A DNA stretch of 64,000 nt, from positions 1 to 64,000 of the forward strand of contig CAYYXG010000013.1 in NCBI GenBank assembly GCA_964475595.1, given 5' to 3'. The notes below the pieces were generated by a model that saw nothing but the letters and a program-made list of their open reading frames with translations, was not told where the DNA came from and did no database searches. Made by a program: the position numbers and the translations under genes. This DNA comes from RGEC01 sp964475595. GTDB taxonomy: Bacteria > Bacteroidota > Bacteroidia > NS11-12g > UBA955. This document shows, piece after piece, positions 60,707 through 64,000 of this stretch (the first letter of the stretch is position 1; every line of letters begins with the position of its first letter).

Positions 60707-61682
60707 GACCTTCCGGATTTATAAAATGGATGATGGGGGCAACCCAATCGTGGGCGGACCGTATATAAAAACGACTTAATTCACGTTCATTGGCCATTAA
60801 AAGAGGGCTATTGAGCGCAGCAACAATTTCGGCCGGGTCGTCAATTACACAACCTCCCAGGGTGTTGGCCAGCTCTTCTATACCCCCGCCGGACGAAACA
60901 ATGATGGGGGTTCCTACCAGCAAGCTTTCGTGTGCCACCCGGTTCCACCCCTCATTGATTTTATTGAGAAAAACACTGGCATAACAGGTGGACATTTGTT
61001 TTAAGTAGGCCTCTTTGGTTTCAAAAAAGGAAATGGGAAAATCGGTATTGGAAATTGGCGAATTTGAGCTAAAGTAATACACGAAACCATGATGTTTAAG
61101 AGTATGACATAAAACAAGATATTTTTTTATGTCTATTTTGTCAGAGTACTGTCCCAAATGAATCAGTTTTGGGTTTTTTCTTGAAGTTTCTCTTAAAAAC
61201 GCATAAGGGGCTTCTGAAAACAAGTTGGGAAAAACAATGGGCGAAACCTCAAAGAGGGAATTCAGGTGGTTTTTCCAATATGTTGCGGGCACAATCACAG
61301 CAATTTTACCAGGGCGGCTACGTGCAAGTTTTAAAAAAGCAGCTAGCACCCGGTAGTATAAACGGGGCTTTCCATCGCGGGCATCCCAATTGTGAACCAC
61401 TACCAGCATTTTACCCTTGCCAAACAGCTGTTTTAAAAAAATCGGCCACGCCAGCCGGGCCACGGTAATAATGGTCGCGTTAGGATCAGCAGCTTTAAAC
61501 GCACTAAAACCCAACCGAACCCAGCCAAACAGGCCTTTAAAACGCCGCCGAAAGCGAATCTCCTGACAATCTCCAGCCCCCAAATCCAATGCCTTGGCAA
61601 TGCTTTCAAACAGGGTTTTTTCATGCGCATATCCTCCGGTTTCTTTTTCCCCGTGCGATATGTATTGCAAACCGGCTTTCAA
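60699..61682 (-). CDS. GT4-type glycosyltransferase
   Basis: A 327-residue GT-B-like enzyme. The C-terminal NEGWNRVAHESLLVGTPIIVSSGGGIEELA and the preceding SVFLNKINEG resemble the donor-binding E-x7-E region of GT4 enzymes, although the first glutamate is shifted. The N-terminal half lacks a standard GGxxR motif. It is probably part of the same polysaccharide pathway as the fucose synthase upstream (7-nt gap). Confidence 0.82.
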   Translation of the reverse strand: MKAGLQYISHGEKETGGYAHEKTLFESIAKALDLGAGDCQEIRFRRRFKGLFGWVRLGFSAFKAADPNATIITVARLAWPIFLKQLFGKGKMLVVVHNWDARDGKPRLYYRVLAAFLKLARSRPGKIAVIVPATYWKNHLNSLFEVSPIVFPNLFSEAPYAFLRETSRKNPKLIHLGQYSDKIDIKKYLVLCHTLKHHGFVYYFSSNSPISNTDFPISFFETKEAYLKQMSTCYASVFLNKINEGWNRVAHESLLVGTPIIVSSGGGIEELANTLGGCVIDDPAEIVAALNSPLLMANERELSRFYIRSAHDWVAPIIHFINPEGHA

Positions 61683-61689
61683 ATGGGAA

Positions 61690-62625
61690 TTAGTGCTCAG
61701 CGGTTATTTTTAAAAAATCCTGATAAGCAAGAGCAATACCCTCTTTTAGTGAAACAGAGGGTTTCCAACCCAATGAAAACAGACGGCTGCTGTCCATCAG
61801 TTTTCTCGGGGTACCATTAGGTTTGCTTGTGTCGAATTCAATATCACCCTGAAAACCCACCGTTTCTTTTACCATCTGCGCCAGTTCACCAATGCTGATG
61901 TCTTCGCCATATCCAACATTCACAAATTGCTTTTCGTTGTAGTGTTGCATCAAAAACACCAGTGCATCTGCCAGATCGTCGGCATATAAAAATTCGCGCA
62001 AGGGGCTTCCATCCCCCCAAACAGTAACGGTATTTTGGTTTGCGGTTTTTGCCTCATGGAACTTTCTTATTAATGCGGGTAAAACATGTGAGTTTTCCGG
62101 ATGGTAGTTGTCATTAGGCCCATACATATTGGTGGGCATAGCGCTGATGAAGTTACAACCATATTGGTCGCGGTAGGCCTCACACAGTTTGATGCCCGCA
62201 ATTTTTGCAATGGCATAAGGTTCATTGGTGGCTTCCAAATAACCGCTCAGCAAATATTCCTCTTTAAGTGGCTGAGGTGCCATTTTGGGATAAATGCAGC
62301 TGCTGCCCAGAAAAAGCAGTTTTTTCAAACCGCTTTTGTAGGCGCTGTGGATGATGTTGGTTTCTATCAGCAGGTTTTCATATAAAAAATCAGCGCGATA
62401 GGTGTTGTTTGCCATAATTCCACCCACCTTGGCCGCCGCCAGAAAAACGTATTCCGGTTTTTCGTGTTCAAAAAAATCAGCCACCGCAGATTGATTAAGC
62501 AAATCCAGCGCTGCACGGGTTTTGGTTACAATGTTGGTGTATCCTTCGCGCTGTAATGCCCGCACGATGGCACTTCCCACCATGCCCCTGTGCCCGGCCA
62601 CATAAATTTTGGATGATAACTCCAC
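61690..62625 (-). CDS. fcl: GDP-L-fucose synthase
   Basis: A 311-residue SDR making GDP-L-fucose from GDP-4-keto-6-deoxymannose. VAGHRGMVGSAIVRAL binds NADP, LFLGSSCIYP gives the catalytic Ser, and NEPYAIAKIAG gives Tyr and Lys. AAAKVGGIMANNT and SAMPTNMYGPNDNYHPENSH are family-specific. The gmd partner is not in this window. The GTG start is 4 nt after a TAACTTCG element. It begins the fcl-GT4-GT2 operon, which implies fucose-containing surface glycans. Confidence 0.95.
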   Translation of the reverse strand: MELSSKIYVAGHRGMVGSAIVRALQREGYTNIVTKTRAALDLLNQSAVADFFEHEKPEYVFLAAAKVGGIMANNTYRADFLYENLLIETNIIHSAYKSGLKKLLFLGSSCIYPKMAPQPLKEEYLLSGYLEATNEPYAIAKIAGIKLCEAYRDQYGCNFISAMPTNMYGPNDNYHPENSHVLPALIRKFHEAKTANQNTVTVWGDGSPLREFLYADDLADALVFLMQHYNEKQFVNVGYGEDISIGELAQMVKETVGFQGDIEFDTSKPNGTPRKLMDSSRLFSLGWKPSVSLKEGIALAYQDFLKITAEH

Positions 62626-62629
62626 GTCG

Positions 62630-62637
62630 CGAAGTTA
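62630..62637 (-). promoter_or_regulatory. -7 element (TAACTTCG) of the fcl operon
   Basis: 7 of 8 match to TAnnTTTG on the minus strand, ending 4 nt before the GTG at 62625. Confidence 0.5.
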
Positions 62638-62703
62638 ACAACAGAATTAGGGAATGTTGTTTATAATCGTTGTATTTTCGACGGGCTAAAATTGCCTTTA
62701 ACC

Positions 62704-63726
62704 ATGACAAAACCCGTAGAACTCCGCTCCGACACCTTCACCCAGCCCACACAAGCCATGCTCAATGCCATGTTTGCAGCAAAGGTGGGAGACGATGTTT
62801 TTGGCGAAGATTTTTCTGTAAACGAACTGGAAGCGCATGTTGCGGAGATGTTTGGAATGGAAGCCGCCGTTTTTTGTCCCAGCGGGACCATGACCAACCA
62901 GATTGCGATTAATGTGCACACCCGGCCCGGCGATGAAGTGATTTGTGAGCAAGGCGCCCATGTGTATTTTTACGAAGGAGGAGGTATTGGCCGCTTGTCG
63001 GGCTGCCAGGCGAGAACGATAGCCGGTGACCGAGGTAGAATAACCGCAGAGCAAATTGCCACGGTGATAAACCCCGATGATGTGCACAGGCCCCGAACCC
63101 GGCTGGTCTGTCTGGAAAACACCTGCAACAGGGGCGGAGGAAGCACCTACAGCATGCAGCAAATGAAGGCCATTCGTGCACTCTGCGATGAACAAAAACT
63201 TTCCCTTCACCTGGACGGAGCCCGCATGTTCAACGCCATTGTGGCAAACAACGAATCTCCCCGCGATTACGGCAAGATTTTTCACAGCATCTCTGTTTGC
63301 CTGAGCAAAGGGCTTGGCGCTCCGGTGGGCAGTGTTCTGCTGGGGAGCAAAGCATTTATTCATGAGGCGCGCCGGGCCAGAAAATCCTTTGGTGGTGGTA
63401 TGCGGCAGGCTGGATTTTTGGCAGCAGCAGGATTGTATGCACTGCAAAACCACGTGGAACGTTTGGAAGAAGACCATGTAAAAGCCCGCAAACTGGCCGA
63501 TGCGCTGGAGAATATTTCCTGGGTTGAGGATGTGATGCCGGTAGAAACCAACATTGTTATTTTTGAGGTTGCCGACAACCACCCATCCTCCTATTGGGCA
63601 GAAGCCTTGCGAAAAGCGGGGGTAAATGTGTCTTGCCCTGCTGCAAACAGCATCCGCATGGTAACCCACCTGGATGTTTCAGACAAGGACATAGACAGAA
63701 CCATTGCGGCCATTGCCGCGCTGTGA
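62704..63726 (+). CDS. ltaE: Low-specificity L-threonine aldolase
   Basis: A 340-residue PLP enzyme cleaving threonine to glycine and acetaldehyde. ELRSDTFTQPTQAM and GDDVFGEDFSVNELE are the start, LHLDGARMFNA holds the PLP-phosphate contact, and SVCLSKGLGAPVGS contains the Schiff-base lysine. The ATG at 62704 is preferred to a TTG four codons upstream. TATTTTCG (62673-62680) is a weak -7 candidate. It is the last gene fully in the window. Confidence 0.95.
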   Translation: MTKPVELRSDTFTQPTQAMLNAMFAAKVGDDVFGEDFSVNELEAHVAEMFGMEAAVFCPSGTMTNQIAINVHTRPGDEVICEQGAHVYFYEGGGIGRLSGCQARTIAGDRGRITAEQIATVINPDDVHRPRTRLVCLENTCNRGGGSTYSMQQMKAIRALCDEQKLSLHLDGARMFNAIVANNESPRDYGKIFHSISVCLSKGLGAPVGSVLLGSKAFIHEARRARKSFGGGMRQAGFLAAAGLYALQNHVERLEEDHVKARKLADALENISWVEDVMPVETNIVIFEVADNHPSSYWAEALRKAGVNVSCPAANSIRMVTHLDVSDKDIDRTIAAIAAL

Positions 63727-63801
63727 GTGCTAAAAACAAAATCGGTTCGTTAAACCCTGTATGTGGTTGTGCGCCAATTGGCCACCAACCGTCACCACCC
63801 A

Positions 63802-63864
63802 ACCCCAGCGGGGTCGCATATGTATAACCCAGGAACAGGGCAAAACCCGACCCGGAAAGGGTCG
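63802..63864. repeat. Two short palindromes with shared GGGTCGCA ending
   Basis: ACCCCAGCGGGGT (63802-63814) and CGACCCGGAAAGGGTCG (63848-63864) are hairpins 33 nt apart; each is followed by CGCA or GCA, so they are two copies of one motif. This looks like an interspersed palindromic (REP-like) repeat of the genome. Nothing else is evident in 63727-63935. Confidence 0.55.
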
Positions 63865-63935
63865 CAGAGAACGGGCTGTGCTGACGCCGCACTTACGCGC
63901 TTAACAATGAACCATATTATTCTGTCAATGGATCA

Positions 63936-64000
63936 TTATTCGAAAATGTCTTCTTTATCGATACCATTAATGGTGTGCTTGCCCGCAACCAGGTAGGATA
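63936..64000 (-). CDS. Possible C-terminal end of a minus-strand gene (partial)
   Basis: The frame ending at 63936 reads SYLVAGKHTINGIDKEDIFE and then a stop, entering from the right edge. Another frame is also open for 27 codons, so the assignment is uncertain. It is too short to identify. Confidence 0.25.
   Translation of the reverse strand, partial: SYLVAGKHTINGIDKEDIFE

Noticed and set aside
63450..63465. CCACGTGGAAC in ltaE as another parS site
   Set aside because: Only one half-site matches well; about 12 of 16 positions in total.
62698..63669. A 323-codon minus-strand frame antisense to ltaE
   Set aside because: It is a shadow of a well-recognised enzyme; Cys/His-rich composition without family similarity.

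Overview
The window is chromosomal DNA from a member of the Bacteroidota, most likely a free-living, gliding or environmental lineage. The evidence is T9SS C-terminal sorting domains of both type A (YPNP...) and type B (gliding-motility type), a TANFOR-domain protein, the nusB / DUF1573 / yajC / coaE gene order, and many promoters carrying the Bacteroidota -7 element TAnnTTTG. GC content is moderate, and no rRNA, tRNA, CRISPR array, prophage or insertion sequence is visible. The genus cannot be fixed from the sequence alone.

Layout. 1-14.2 kb holds a large TANFOR/zincin surface protein that runs off the left edge, a full-length M16 protease, a DUF3089 hydrolase, folK, a WbqC-like protein, a two-gene operon of secreted proteins (a formylglycine-generating-enzyme-like domain and a GGxGDGD-repeat T9SS protein) and a multi-TM glycosyltransferase. 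14.2-26.2 kb holds housekeeping genes: coaX, a barrel protein, lptC, a small membrane protein, a TPR protein, polA, a GH16 hydrolase, era, nusB, DUF1573, yajC and coaE. 26.2-32.8 kb is a mostly minus-strand run: lipoprotein, crotonase, B12-binding protein, DUF2461, comB-like, pth, L,D-transpeptidase, LolC/E-like permease, rbfA and aroQ. 32.8-42 kb holds two tandem giant adhesins of almost identical architecture: glycine-rich N-terminus, Ig-like modules, C-type lectin domain, a shared C-terminal module and a T9SS signal. A membrane-anchored AraC-type regulator follows them. 43-50 kb holds an SDR, an outer-membrane protein, purQ, a tiny ORF with a perfect Shine-Dalgarno sequence, and the operon pheS-lpxH-propeller-prfA. 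50-64 kb holds a Big_5 lipoprotein, mnmG, ybeY, a T9SS type B protein, an M16 catalytic/non-catalytic pair, a PH-like protein, ssb, a zinc-finger protein, two glycosyltransferases, GDP-fucose synthase and threonine aldolase.

The two signals I find most worth following are these. First, four parS-like palindromes (TGTTTCACGTGAAACA type) lie within 4.3 kb (50.1-54.4 kb) beside a 380-bp, extremely AT-rich intergenic region with two weak DnaA-box-like sequences. Together they suggest a chromosomal centromere, and possibly a replication origin. Second, a TAnnTTTG promoter element ends only 4-8 nt before the start codon in many genes, which implies leaderless or near-leaderless transcripts as the rule here. 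Against that background, one 32-codon ORF at 46.1 kb has a perfect 9-nt anti-SD match, which is very atypical for this phylum.

Functional links. Envelope biogenesis is spread across the window (lpxH, lptC, the LolC/E-like permease, L,D-transpeptidase, WbqC, GDP-fucose synthase plus two glycosyltransferases). So are surface proteins delivered by T9SS, and a set of translation and RNA genes (era, nusB, rbfA, pth, prfA, pheS, mnmG, ybeY). Start sites were reassigned wherever the -7 element overlaps the longest possible ORF.
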